NCBI RefSeq assembly: GCF_000373785.1
Contig: NZ_KB892377.1
Location: 425,617 to 489,616 of the forward strand
Source of the DNA: Erysipelothrix tonsillarum DSM 14972
Lineage (GTDB): Bacteria > Bacillota_I > Bacilli_A > Erysipelotrichales > Erysipelotrichaceae
Direction of reading: 5' to 3'
DNA length: 64,000 bases
Shown in pieces: positions 37,099-44,899 of the stretch. Below the pieces are notes generated by a model. The model was not told where the DNA came from and ran no database searches. It worked only from the letters and a program-made list of their open reading frames with translations. Made by a program: the position numbers and the translations under genes. Each line of letters opens with the position of its first letter. The stretch's first letter is position 1.

Positions 37099-38034
37099 AT
37101 GGGAAAACGTATTGTAATCGCGCTTGGTGGTAACGCACTCGGTAATAACGCTGAAGAGCAAATCGAGCTCGTTAAACAAACAGCACAAACAATCGTTGAT
37201 ATGGCTGAAGAAGGTTACGAAGTGATCGTTGGTCACGGAAACGGACCTCAAGTAGGTATGATTAATTTGGCAATGGAGTTCGCTGCAAATAATGGCGGTG
37301 GAACTCCTCCCATGCCTTTCCCTGAATGTGGGGCAATGAGCCAAGGCTACATTGGTTATCATCTACAACAAGCCATTCAAAACGAATTGCGAAGACGTAA
37401 AATAGACAAACACTGTGCAAGTGTTGTAACACAAATGGTAGTAGACGAAAATGATACTGCATTTGCGAAACCAACAAAACCTGTAGGACTTTTCTATACA
37501 GAAGAAGAATCAGTTAAACTTGCGGCAGAAAAGGGATACAGTTTTATGGAGGATGCAGGACGTGGGTATCGTCGTGTCGTTCCTTCACCACTTCCAAAAG
37601 AAATCGTTGAAATTGACTTAATCAAACAATTGACCGGTCAAGGCGATATTGTTATCACAGTTGGTGGTGGGGGTATTCCCGTAATAGATACAGCTGAAGG
37701 TTATAAAGGGGTTGCAGCTGTAATTGATAAAGATCGTTCTTGCTCAAAGCTTGCACTTGACTTAAATGCCGATATGCTTATTATTTTAACGGCTGTGGAC
37801 CGTGTTTGCATTCATTACAACACACCACAACAAGAAGAACTTGCAACGATGAATGTTGCAAAGGCAAAACAATACATCGAGGAAGGCCATTTTGCTCCTG
37901 GTAGTATGTTACCTAAGATTGAAGCTTGCTTAGACTTTGTCGAACAAGCATCAGAAGGTCAAGCTCTTGTTACATCACTTGTAAGGGCTAAAGATGCACT
38001 TGCAGGGATTACCGGAACGATCATCGAAAAATAG
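37099..38034 (+). CDS. arcC: Carbamate kinase
   Basis: A 311-residue amino acid kinase-fold enzyme: carbamoyl phosphate plus ADP to ATP, CO2 and ammonia, the energy-yielding last step of the pathway. Visible are IALGGNALG at the N-terminus, GHGNGPQVG, TVGGGGIPV and DKDRSCSKLA, the nucleotide-binding segments. Starts 9 bases after arcB with a weak ribosome site, suggesting translational coupling. Confidence 0.95.
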   Translation: MGKRIVIALGGNALGNNAEEQIELVKQTAQTIVDMAEEGYEVIVGHGNGPQVGMINLAMEFAANNGGGTPPMPFPECGAMSQGYIGYHLQQAIQNELRRRKIDKHCASVVTQMVVDENDTAFAKPTKPVGLFYTEEESVKLAAEKGYSFMEDAGRGYRRVVPSPLPKEIVEIDLIKQLTGQGDIVITVGGGGIPVIDTAEGYKGVAAVIDKDRSCSKLALDLNADMLIILTAVDRVCIHYNTPQQEELATMNVAKAKQYIEEGHFAPGSMLPKIEACLDFVEQASEGQALVTSLVRAKDALAGITGTIIEK

Positions 38035-38069
38035 TCAATCTATAAAGATGACATACGGAGGAGAAATAT

Positions 38070-39470
38070 ATGGCAAATGAAAAGAAATCTAGAAAAATGC
38101 TTTCATCCTTTTCAATTCTTTTTATCATTCTGTTCGTTTTAGCTCTTGTAACAGTTGTTATTCCTGATGTAACAAGCGCTACTTTGTCAACAGTTATGAT
38201 GGCTCCAGTTAAAGGTTTCGCAGATGCGATTGATGTCTGTGTATTCGTTATGATCCTAGGGGGATTTTTGGGACTAGTAACAAAAACTGGCGCTTTGGAT
38301 GCAGGTATTGCTGCTTTAGTAAAAAAACTAAAAGGTAATGAACTGATTATTATTCCTGTATTAATGACGCTCTTCTCAATCTGTGGTTCAACCTACGGAA
38401 TGCTTGAAGAAACGGTCCCATTCTATGCACTCTTAACAGCAACCATGGTTGCTGCTGGATTTGACGCTGTTGTTGGTTCAGCAGTTGTCTTATTGGGAGC
38501 AGGAGCTGGGGTTTTAGGATCTACAATTAACCCATTTGCAGTAGGTGCTGCTTTGGATGCTATTCCAAAAGATATCCCTGTGAATAATGGACTTGTAATG
38601 CTTATTGGACTTATTCTTTGGATTGCTGCATTACTCATTTCAATCTACTTTGTAATGAGCTATGCAAAGAAAGTTAAAAAAGATAAAGGATCAACCATCC
38701 TTTCACTTCAAGAACAACAAGAAATTGACAAACAATATGGACATACTAAAAATGCTGTTGCTGTTGAATTAACAGGTACGCATAAAGTCGTTCTTGTATT
38801 GTTTGGTATTACCTTCCTTGTAATGATTCTCTCATTTATTCCTTGGGGTTCATTTGGAATTACATTCTTTGATAGTTGGACTGCCTGGTTAACAGGAATT
38901 CCATTTGGAGAATGGTACTTCCAAGAAGCTACAACATGGTTCTTATTAATGGGTATCATTATTGGTATTGTTGGTAAACTTAGTGAGAAAGAAATCGTCG
39001 ATACATTCATGGACGGTGCTGCCGATATGATGAGTGTAGTTCTTGTTATTGCTTTAGCTCGTGGAGCTTCAGTTCTAATGACTGAAACAGGACTTGATGT
39101 TTACATTTTGACCAACGCAGCTAATGCACTTAAAGGGGTGTCAGGAATTATCTTCGCACCACTTGCATACTTACTCTATCTTGTATTAACCTTCCTTATT
39201 CCATCTTCTTCAGGACTTGCAACAGTGTCGATGCCAATCATGGCACCACTTGCATCAGAATTAGGCTTCAGCCCTGAAGTAATGGTCATGATCTTCGTTG
39301 CGGGTAGTGGTCTTGTCAACCTCTTTACGCCAACATGTGGAGCGATTATGGGTGGTCTTGCAATCGCCAAAGTTGAATACTCTACATGGATTAAATTCTC
39401 GAAGAAAATTATTCTCATAATTGCACTTGTTAGTGTTATTATCCTTACCGGAGCTATGCTCATAATTTAA
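38070..39470 (+). CDS. arcD: Arginine/ornithine antiporter, YfcC/DcuC-type
   Basis: A 466-residue membrane protein with about 12 hydrophobic segments of the YfcC/DcuC-like ion transporter group used as ArcD in several streptococci, not the APC-type ArcD of Pseudomonas. Typical parts are GGFLGLVTKTGALDAGI, GSTYGMLEETVPFY and FLIPSSSGLATVSMPIMAP. It should exchange external arginine for ornithine. Family and operon position together support the call; peptide or other amino acid transport would be the alternative. Confidence 0.88.
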   Translation: MANEKKSRKMLSSFSILFIILFVLALVTVVIPDVTSATLSTVMMAPVKGFADAIDVCVFVMILGGFLGLVTKTGALDAGIAALVKKLKGNELIIIPVLMTLFSICGSTYGMLEETVPFYALLTATMVAAGFDAVVGSAVVLLGAGAGVLGSTINPFAVGAALDAIPKDIPVNNGLVMLIGLILWIAALLISIYFVMSYAKKVKKDKGSTILSLQEQQEIDKQYGHTKNAVAVELTGTHKVVLVLFGITFLVMILSFIPWGSFGITFFDSWTAWLTGIPFGEWYFQEATTWFLLMGIIIGIVGKLSEKEIVDTFMDGAADMMSVVLVIALARGASVLMTETGLDVYILTNAANALKGVSGIIFAPLAYLLYLVLTFLIPSSSGLATVSMPIMAPLASELGFSPEVMVMIFVAGSGLVNLFTPTCGAIMGGLAIAKVEYSTWIKFSKKIILIIALVSVIILTGAMLII

Positions 39471-39490
39471 ACATAATATAAAAATTTAAT

Positions 39491-39524
39491 AAAGGAATGG
39501 ATGTTGCCTTCCATTCCTTTTTTT
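39491..39524 (+). terminator. Terminator of arcABCD
   Basis: AAAGGAATGGA, loop TGTTGCC, TTCCATTCC and T7. Confidence 0.88.
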
Positions 39525-39550
39525 ATTAGCAAGATAGTACAACATGACAT

Positions 39551-39624
39551 GCTTCTGTAGCTCAAATGTAGAGCGCACTTGATGATGTCAAGAAGATATA
39601 GATTCAAACCTATCAGGAGCACCA
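39551..39624 (+). pseudogene. tRNA-like relic (closest to tRNA-Ile GAT by form)
   Basis: Seventy-four bases with a full 7-bp acceptor stem (GCTTCTG with CAGGAGC, one G-T pair), encoded ACCA end, TA at positions 8-9 and a GCTC/GAGC D stem. The D loop lacks the GG pair, and the T arm has a 4-bp stem and an 8-base loop ATTCAAAC. The anticodon arm either forms four pairs with loop ATGATGT (anticodon GAT) or five with a 5-base loop. These faults argue for a decayed tRNA, perhaps an old integration target; function cannot be excluded. Confidence 0.45.
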
Positions 39625-39637
39625 CGAAGTTTTAACC

Positions 39638-39678
39638 TTATAAAACGTGTAAGTCGCCAATCCTTACACGTTTTATAA
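39638..39678. repeat. Perfect 16-bp inverted repeat between the tRNA-like relic and the AraC gene
   Basis: TTATAAAACGTGTAAG, nine-base loop, CTTACACGTTTTATAA. No T-run follows, so it is not a standard terminator. It could be an operator for the neighbouring regulator, an RNA hairpin or the remains of a small element. Confidence 0.7.
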
Positions 39679-39804
39679 CGAGAACTGCCGACGATTAAGA
39701 TTAAAGATTTTATGTTGCAAGAGGGCAATCTTGACTCTATAAATTAAAGCGTTTTTAGTGTACAATTAAGGTGTAATCAAGAAGTGTGAAAGGGGGTATA
39801 TTTC

Positions 39805-41097
39805 ATGGACTTTGTAACTGAAATACAAGGTAAAAACTGCTCTCGTTATGATAAACGAAAACTATGCAGTTTTGACATGGAATTTATTGATTTACCAACC
39901 TATCCGATCATTCATCAGGCATCACGCTTTCTCTTTATCAAAAAGGGTGAAGGAACGATCTTGATTGATGGGATAAGTTATCCTATTAAAGAGAATTCTC
40001 TTATCGCAATCCTCCCTTGGGAAATTACCGAAATTGAGAGCGTGGCCAGGCCCCTCCAATTCGTACGTATAATCTATAATATCGATTACATTTCTCAAGC
40101 AATGAAGTGCGGAGCGAATCCAAGCAATGATATGATTGAAGTAACAGGGCCTTTAGAGAAGAATCATGTGATTCAATGTACTGCGAAAGAAGCGGATGTA
40201 ATTCAAAAAGTACTGGATGAAATTCGTGATGAAGTAGGCGTTGAATCGAACTTAGATATTCCTGAAGAACAAAGTTTATCCAAACTTTATGTTACGAATA
40301 AATTAATTGAACTTGTGATTCATTTCCAACGGTTTGCGAACAAAAAGGAATGTAAGATGAAATCGAATGAGGAAATTGAACTCGATCATCGTTATAAGAT
40401 TTTCAAATATCTATATTCACATTTAAGTGAAAAACTAACACTTTCAAAATTATCGGGTTTTTTCTATATGAGTGAATCTGCCATCAGTAAGTATATCTAT
40501 GATGTGACAGGGTTATCTTTTACAGCATTATTGAATGAAATGCGAATCGTTAAATCATTAGATTTACTGATTTATACCGGCATGTCACTCAGTGAAATTG
40601 CCGATTTAACAGGTTTTGCGGATGCGTCACACTTGTCAAAAGTTTATAATGAACGCATTGGTACAACACCCAATGAATATCGAAAGATTTATCGTAATAT
40701 TCATCAAGTGATAAATGATAAAGAATTAAACCTTTCGTATCAAGTTTTAAATTATATGTATAATAACTATAAAGAAAATTTAAAAATACAAGAAGTAGCG
40801 GATAAATTTAGCATTCCCCTTGTGGAGTTAAATCTTATTCTTCTCTTCCAAGTTGAAATGAACTTTGAAGACTTCTTGAATTATCTTAGGATCAACAAAT
40901 CCTGTGAACTCTTATTATCAACAGATTTGGCAATCGTCGATATCGGTATTGCAGTAGGGTATAATAACAGCAAGACCTTTCATCGTAATTTTGTGAAACA
41001 AAAGAACATGACACCAGGTATTTTCCGTAAATCGGTAACTATGCCGACTGGTAATATTGAAGATCCTATGGAATTAATTCGTACAACAATTTCATAA
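39805..41097 (+). CDS. AraC-family regulator with two AraC-type HTH domains
   Basis: A 430-residue regulator. Residues 1-100 look like a cupin sensor (SRFLFIKKGEGTILIDG). A first AraC HTH pair lies at about 197-297 (LTLSKLSGFFYMSESAISKY, LSEIADLTGFADASHLSKVY, TTPNEYRKIYR) and a second, more divergent one at about 313-418 (LKIQEVADKFSIP, IVDIGIAVGYNNSKTFHRNF, MTPGIFRKS). Two complete DNA-binding units in one chain are unusual. Its place behind the arc operon makes it a candidate arc regulator; this is inference. Start follows AAAGGGGG. Confidence 0.85.
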   Translation: MDFVTEIQGKNCSRYDKRKLCSFDMEFIDLPTYPIIHQASRFLFIKKGEGTILIDGISYPIKENSLIAILPWEITEIESVARPLQFVRIIYNIDYISQAMKCGANPSNDMIEVTGPLEKNHVIQCTAKEADVIQKVLDEIRDEVGVESNLDIPEEQSLSKLYVTNKLIELVIHFQRFANKKECKMKSNEEIELDHRYKIFKYLYSHLSEKLTLSKLSGFFYMSESAISKYIYDVTGLSFTALLNEMRIVKSLDLLIYTGMSLSEIADLTGFADASHLSKVYNERIGTTPNEYRKIYRNIHQVINDKELNLSYQVLNYMYNNYKENLKIQEVADKFSIPLVELNLILLFQVEMNFEDFLNYLRINKSCELLLSTDLAIVDIGIAVGYNNSKTFHRNFVKQKNMTPGIFRKSVTMPTGNIEDPMELIRTTIS

Positions 41098-41122
41098 AAA
41101 GACCGCCATATCGCGGTCTTTT
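41096..41122 (+). terminator. Terminator of the AraC-type gene
   Basis: AAAAAGACCGC, loop, GCGGTCTTTTC. Confidence 0.8.
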
Positions 41123-41183
41123 CTTTTCTTTTCAAGTTTCACTGTATAATGTGAACTTATTGTGATAAATTATAGGGGAAGAA

Positions 41184-41513
41184 ATGAGGGGTTTGATGTC
41201 TAAACAAATGATAATTGCAGTATCGCTTACCGTATCAATACTTGCTTTTGGTTCGATACCTGCGAAAGAAGAACTTAAAAAGCCGCAAGTTCAAGTGAAG
41301 TCGATCGAGAAGCCGTCGTTACCGACGGACGGATCGCATCAGGATAAGTATGTAGAATTGCTTCAAAGTTCAGAACATAAGGCACCAATTCTGAGTGAAG
41401 AGTTTATTCAGGCACGAGTTGAACCCTGGACTTATATTGTTCTCTACACCAGTGTCTTGGTAGTGGTAGCGATTGGTTCTATTTGTTATATCAAACAAAA
41501 ACAAGAAAGTTAG
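41184..41513 (+). CDS. Small secreted/membrane protein of unknown function
   Basis: A 109-residue protein with an N-terminal hydrophobic segment (about 5-22), a polar Lys/Pro/Ser-rich middle and a second membrane segment near 85-103 followed by KQKQES. The middle therefore lies outside the membrane. Two starts are possible: ATG 41184 behind AGGGGAAG, or ATG 41196 behind GAGGGG. No family recognised. Confidence 0.6.
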   Translation: MRGLMSKQMIIAVSLTVSILAFGSIPAKEELKKPQVQVKSIEKPSLPTDGSHQDKYVELLQSSEHKAPILSEEFIQARVEPWTYIVLYTSVLVVVAIGSICYIKQKQES

Positions 41514-41541
41514 TAATGGGTTCCTGTTTAAGATAATTCCG

Positions 41542-41571
41542 AAAAACAACATGATTTTCATGTTGTTTTTT
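41542..41571 (+). terminator. Terminator of the small membrane protein gene
   Basis: AAAAACAACATGA, TTT, TCATGTTGTTTTTT. Confidence 0.85.
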
Positions 41572-41605
41572 GTTATATTAATAGGGTGACATGACGGAGG
41601 TTACG

Positions 41606-42574
41606 ATGAATATAAATAAAGGTGTGATTCATTCATTAGATCGCGATTTGCAATCAATGATTTTATCCGAAAAACAATTAAATTTTAACACTTCTAAAGA
41701 TGTGGAACCTTATATCGCTAAATTGGCGAAGGCCTTTCAATCTAGCCCAACAGCATCAAAAGGTAAGCTTCATTCTGACAGCAAATTCTTAAGTCTCATC
41801 GGAACTCCCATTAATTTTATCGAGGAGACGCAAGCGATTGCAAAGCGCTGGTTTGATCACCATATTGCAGCGATGACAATTGAGAGTTCAAACTTATTGT
41901 TTGCGATGATTGATATGGGGGATTATCTATCCTTAGCGATGTTTGAAGTTTTAAGTAAAAACGGCTATATCAAAATAACACAAAACGAGCAGGGCTTGGA
42001 AAATGCGCTCGTTCATAATCAAGCAATTTTACCCGAAACGTTTGCAAGTGTTAAAAATGCCTTCATGGTAAATCTTACAACTGGAGAAACGTTAGTTAAG
42101 TATCAAGATCTCAATTATCGTGAACTTCTGGAAGAATTGTTAGAATGTGAGATTATTGCAAACTCGAAGACAAGTTTTCAAGTTGTAGATACTTTAGTTA
42201 ATACGTTATCAGAAGTACGCGATGAACCACGTTTTGATAATATCATCAAGGCAAAACAAGTGATTACCGATAATGTTGATTTTTTTGATGAAATTGAACC
42301 TAAACAAATTTTAAAAGAAGTATTTGATACATTTAGTGATGATGAGGAACGACTCATTGATACCACATTTGAACAAGAACACGTTCAAGATATGATTAAT
42401 TTAAAAACCGTTAATCGTACTCAAGCGGCAAAAAAACATCGCATTGTTACCGAATCGGGTATTGAAATTATCTTACCTCTTGATATCCTCGACATCAGTG
42501 ATATTGTCAATATTACAACAGATATTAATGGCCAAGTATCGATTGAATTGAAAGATATTGGGAAAATATTATAA
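41606..42574 (+). CDS. Nucleoid-associated protein (NdpA/YejK family)
   Basis: A 322-residue protein resembling the 37-kDa nucleoid-associated family (Pfam NA37). Signs are INKGVIHSLDRDLQSMILSE at the N-terminus, NLLFAMIDMGDYLSLAMFEV in the middle, a NQAILPE turn, and the C-terminal TESGIEIILPLDIL plus GQVSIELKDIG. Family members bind DNA loosely with little sequence preference; one group has been linked to anti-phage defence cassettes, but nothing here supports that. Start ATG 41606 follows ACGGAGG by 5 bases, over an ATG at 41591. Confidence 0.75.
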   Translation: MNINKGVIHSLDRDLQSMILSEKQLNFNTSKDVEPYIAKLAKAFQSSPTASKGKLHSDSKFLSLIGTPINFIEETQAIAKRWFDHHIAAMTIESSNLLFAMIDMGDYLSLAMFEVLSKNGYIKITQNEQGLENALVHNQAILPETFASVKNAFMVNLTTGETLVKYQDLNYRELLEELLECEIIANSKTSFQVVDTLVNTLSEVRDEPRFDNIIKAKQVITDNVDFFDEIEPKQILKEVFDTFSDDEERLIDTTFEQEHVQDMINLKTVNRTQAAKKHRIVTESGIEIILPLDILDISDIVNITTDINGQVSIELKDIGKIL

Positions 42575-42616
42575 AAAGGGACATAGATCACGTTTGTGAT
42601 TTGTGTCCTTTTTTTC
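42573..42616 (+). terminator. Terminator of the nucleoid-associated protein gene
   Basis: AAAGGGACA and GATCAC pair with GTGAT and TGTGTCCTTT, followed by a T-run. Confidence 0.75.
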
Positions 42617-42728
42617 CTGTTGAAAACCGGTAATTCATGATAAATAACTTATAAAATGCTTTTAATCAAAAATTGCTTTGACACAGTCCATTCACTTCGA
42701 TATACTCTATCTATAACGGAGGGGTATT

Positions 42729-43583
42729 ATGAAAAAAATAGCCATTATATGTGATTCATCGGTGTCATTTACGCAAGCTGAAATTGAAGCGTTCGAAGTC
42801 TATATTGCACCATTAACCATAATCCACAATAATACAGTTTATATTGATCAAGTTACAATAACTGAAAACGAAGTAAATGACTTGCTGAGGAATCATGAAA
42901 TTGTAAAGACGTCTCAACCCAACCTTGGAACGATTTACGAATTATTTGAATCAGTTGTCAAAAAAGATTATGATCATATCTTCGCACTCAGTATCGGTAC
43001 AGCTTTATCCGGGACTTACGGTTCCATGGAGATGGTGAAGCAAGATTTGAATATTTCGAACATGACGGTGATTAACACACACTCCATCACCGGACCCGTT
43101 CAACAAGCTGTTCATGCAATCCGTAAAATGAATCAAGATGGATATACCATCGAACAAATTGAAGTCTATTTGGATCATTTTTTCTCACATCAAGTATCTT
43201 ATATCTATCCACAAACACTTGATCAAGTGATTGCAAGCGGTCGTGTTTCTAAAACAGCCGCAAAGGTTGCAAGTCTTTTAAAGATTAAACCAATACTCTA
43301 TCTTGAAAACAAAGGGGAATCCATTGAAAAATTGGGAGTTGCTCGATCTGAACGCCGCATCTTTATGCTCTTAGTCAATGACTTAGTGCGCCATAATGTT
43401 ATGCCTGAAACACATGATATTTATCTACTTCATAGTGAAGGTTTGGATACTCTAAAACGTTTCCAAGCATTTCTCATTGAGGCGATTGGTCCTTTTACTA
43501 TTAAAGTAGTCCATCTTCCTGCAGCAGTTGCAACACATGCAGGCATCGGTACACTCGCTTTACAATGGTGCTATAAAATTTAA
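42729..43583 (+). CDS. DegV-family fatty acid-binding protein
   Basis: A 284-residue protein. DegV marks are IICDSSVSFTQ at the start, the conserved FESVVKKDYDHIFALSIGTALSGTYGS region split across the N-terminal domain, and the C-terminal HAGIGTLALQW. Family members (FakB-type) hold a fatty acid so that FakA can phosphorylate it for phospholipid synthesis. No FakA is adjacent. Ribosome site AACGGAGGGG is strong. Confidence 0.9.
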   Translation: MKKIAIICDSSVSFTQAEIEAFEVYIAPLTIIHNNTVYIDQVTITENEVNDLLRNHEIVKTSQPNLGTIYELFESVVKKDYDHIFALSIGTALSGTYGSMEMVKQDLNISNMTVINTHSITGPVQQAVHAIRKMNQDGYTIEQIEVYLDHFFSHQVSYIYPQTLDQVIASGRVSKTAAKVASLLKIKPILYLENKGESIEKLGVARSERRIFMLLVNDLVRHNVMPETHDIYLLHSEGLDTLKRFQAFLIEAIGPFTIKVVHLPAAVATHAGIGTLALQWCYKI

Positions 43584-43605
43584 ACACTCCTTCGAGTGTT
43601 TTTTT
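43582..43605 (+). terminator. Terminator of the degV gene
   Basis: AAACACTC, CTTC loop, GAGTGTTTTTTT. Confidence 0.85.
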
Positions 43606-43669
43606 CATTATATGAATTGATAAATCACGATCATGATTATGATATAATAAAATAAAAAGAGGTGGTCGT

Positions 43670-44569
43670 ATGTATCTGTTTATTTATAATCCTAAAGCGG
43701 GTGTTTCAAAACGTGACGAGCTGAATGAGTTTATCCATTGTTTAAACCAAAGTAATATCCGTTTTGATCTGTTTTTGACGGATTTGAATTATGGTCCCAT
43801 TGAGATTATGAATCAGGTAGAACACGATTATGAAGGATATATTATTGCTGGTGGTGATGGAACGGTTAGTCAAATGGTACAAGGACTCTATGAGCATGAG
43901 GTTCGTAAGCCTTTAATAATCTTACCAATTGGTACTGCAAATGAAATTGCGAAGAATTTAGGAAATGTTGCCCATATTACGGATATATTAAGCAATTTGG
44001 AAAATCTTACAGAGCGTAAAGTTGATTTGGGCGTTTTAAATAACACCGATTGTTTTACTTTTGCACTTACTTTTGGTAACTTTACAGAAGTAACATACAA
44101 AACCCCGCAGAACCTTAAAAACTGGTTGGGATATCGTGCTTATCTTATCTATGGTTTTCTCACCTTTAGACGGATTCATGCCTATGGCTTAAAAGTTCGT
44201 ATTGATGATGAGTCGTTCTCAGGAAGTTTTGTTTTCGGGGGGATAACCAATTCGAAGTCAGTTGGGGGCATTTTTCATTACGATGAGCATGCGATTGAAT
44301 TATCGGATGGTTTGTTTGAAGTCATGTTGATTCGTAAACCACGTAGTGTTTCCCAAATCCGTCAAATTCTTAAAGGGATGATGAGTTGTGAGTATGATAA
44401 CGAGATGTTTGTAATGCGTCAATGTAAGGAAATTGAAATCGAATCTGATACGATTATTTCTATGAATATTGATGGGGAGTTTGCTGGCGATATGAATCGC
44501 TTTAAAGCAACAAATCATAAAGAAATTTTAACGTTGATGGATTATAAAGGAGTGATTGTAAATGACTAG
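43670..44569 (+). CDS. dagK: Diacylglycerol/lipid kinase (DagK/YegS family)
   Basis: A 299-residue cytosolic lipid kinase. The ATP-binding loop IAGGDGTVSQ, PIGTANEIAKNLG and MNIDGEFAGD are typical. It returns diacylglycerol, released during lipoteichoic acid or polar-lipid turnover, to phosphatidic acid. Start ATG 43670 follows AGAGGTGG. Its 3' end overlaps the next small gene by 8 bases. Confidence 0.88.
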   Translation: MYLFIYNPKAGVSKRDELNEFIHCLNQSNIRFDLFLTDLNYGPIEIMNQVEHDYEGYIIAGGDGTVSQMVQGLYEHEVRKPLIILPIGTANEIAKNLGNVAHITDILSNLENLTERKVDLGVLNNTDCFTFALTFGNFTEVTYKTPQNLKNWLGYRAYLIYGFLTFRRIHAYGLKVRIDDESFSGSFVFGGITNSKSVGGIFHYDEHAIELSDGLFEVMLIRKPRSVSQIRQILKGMMSCEYDNEMFVMRQCKEIEIESDTIISMNIDGEFAGDMNRFKATNHKEILTLMDYKGVIVND

Positions 44570-44813
44570 CCAACTGGAACAATTTCGTTTGGATAGACTT
44601 GCGGAAGCAATCGAAGTTCAGTCAATTTTAAAACCTAAAGAAGCAATGAATTTAGCCCAACAATTGTATGATGAATTTGACTGGGACGACATTCAAGTGC
44701 GTTCTAAGAGTTTTCATCGACTCGTAACGCCTTTTCTTCATGAAAGGAAGATTTTGCGTTCGCAAAATGAACGTAGTTGTTCAATAAAACGAGGTTTTAA
44801 ATTCAAACGTTAA
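44562..44813 (+). CDS. Small hypothetical protein overlapping dagK
   Basis: An 83-residue soluble protein with a basic C-terminus (KRGFKFKR). The ribosome site AAAGGAG lies inside dagK, and the genes share 8 bases, so translation is coupled. A mid-protein helix (EAMNLAQQLYDEFDWDD) is followed by basic residues. Family not recognised. A hairpin after it (44822-44850) may end the message. Confidence 0.6.
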   Translation: MTSQLEQFRLDRLAEAIEVQSILKPKEAMNLAQQLYDEFDWDDIQVRSKSFHRLVTPFLHERKILRSQNERSCSIKRGFKFKR

Positions 44814-44821
44814 CGTGAATA

Positions 44822-44850
44822 GTATAAGGAAGAGTGATTTTTCCTTATAC
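44822..44850. terminator. Hairpin after the dagK operon
   Basis: GTATAAGGAA pairs with TTCCTTATAC around GAGTGATTT. There is no T-run beyond it, so termination is uncertain; it lies just ahead of the kinase gene. Confidence 0.45.
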
Positions 44851-44899
44851 CATGTTTACGTATTTTTGTATGCTATAATCAATTCAAAAAGGAGGAATC

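Noticed and set aside
39638..39678. Inverted repeat read as a rho-independent terminator
   Set aside because: No T-run follows either arm, and the upstream operon already has its own terminator.
41606..42574. Nucleoid-associated protein as part of an anti-phage defence island
   Set aside because: Neighbours are DegV, a small membrane protein and a regulator; no nuclease, reverse transcriptase or methylase is close.
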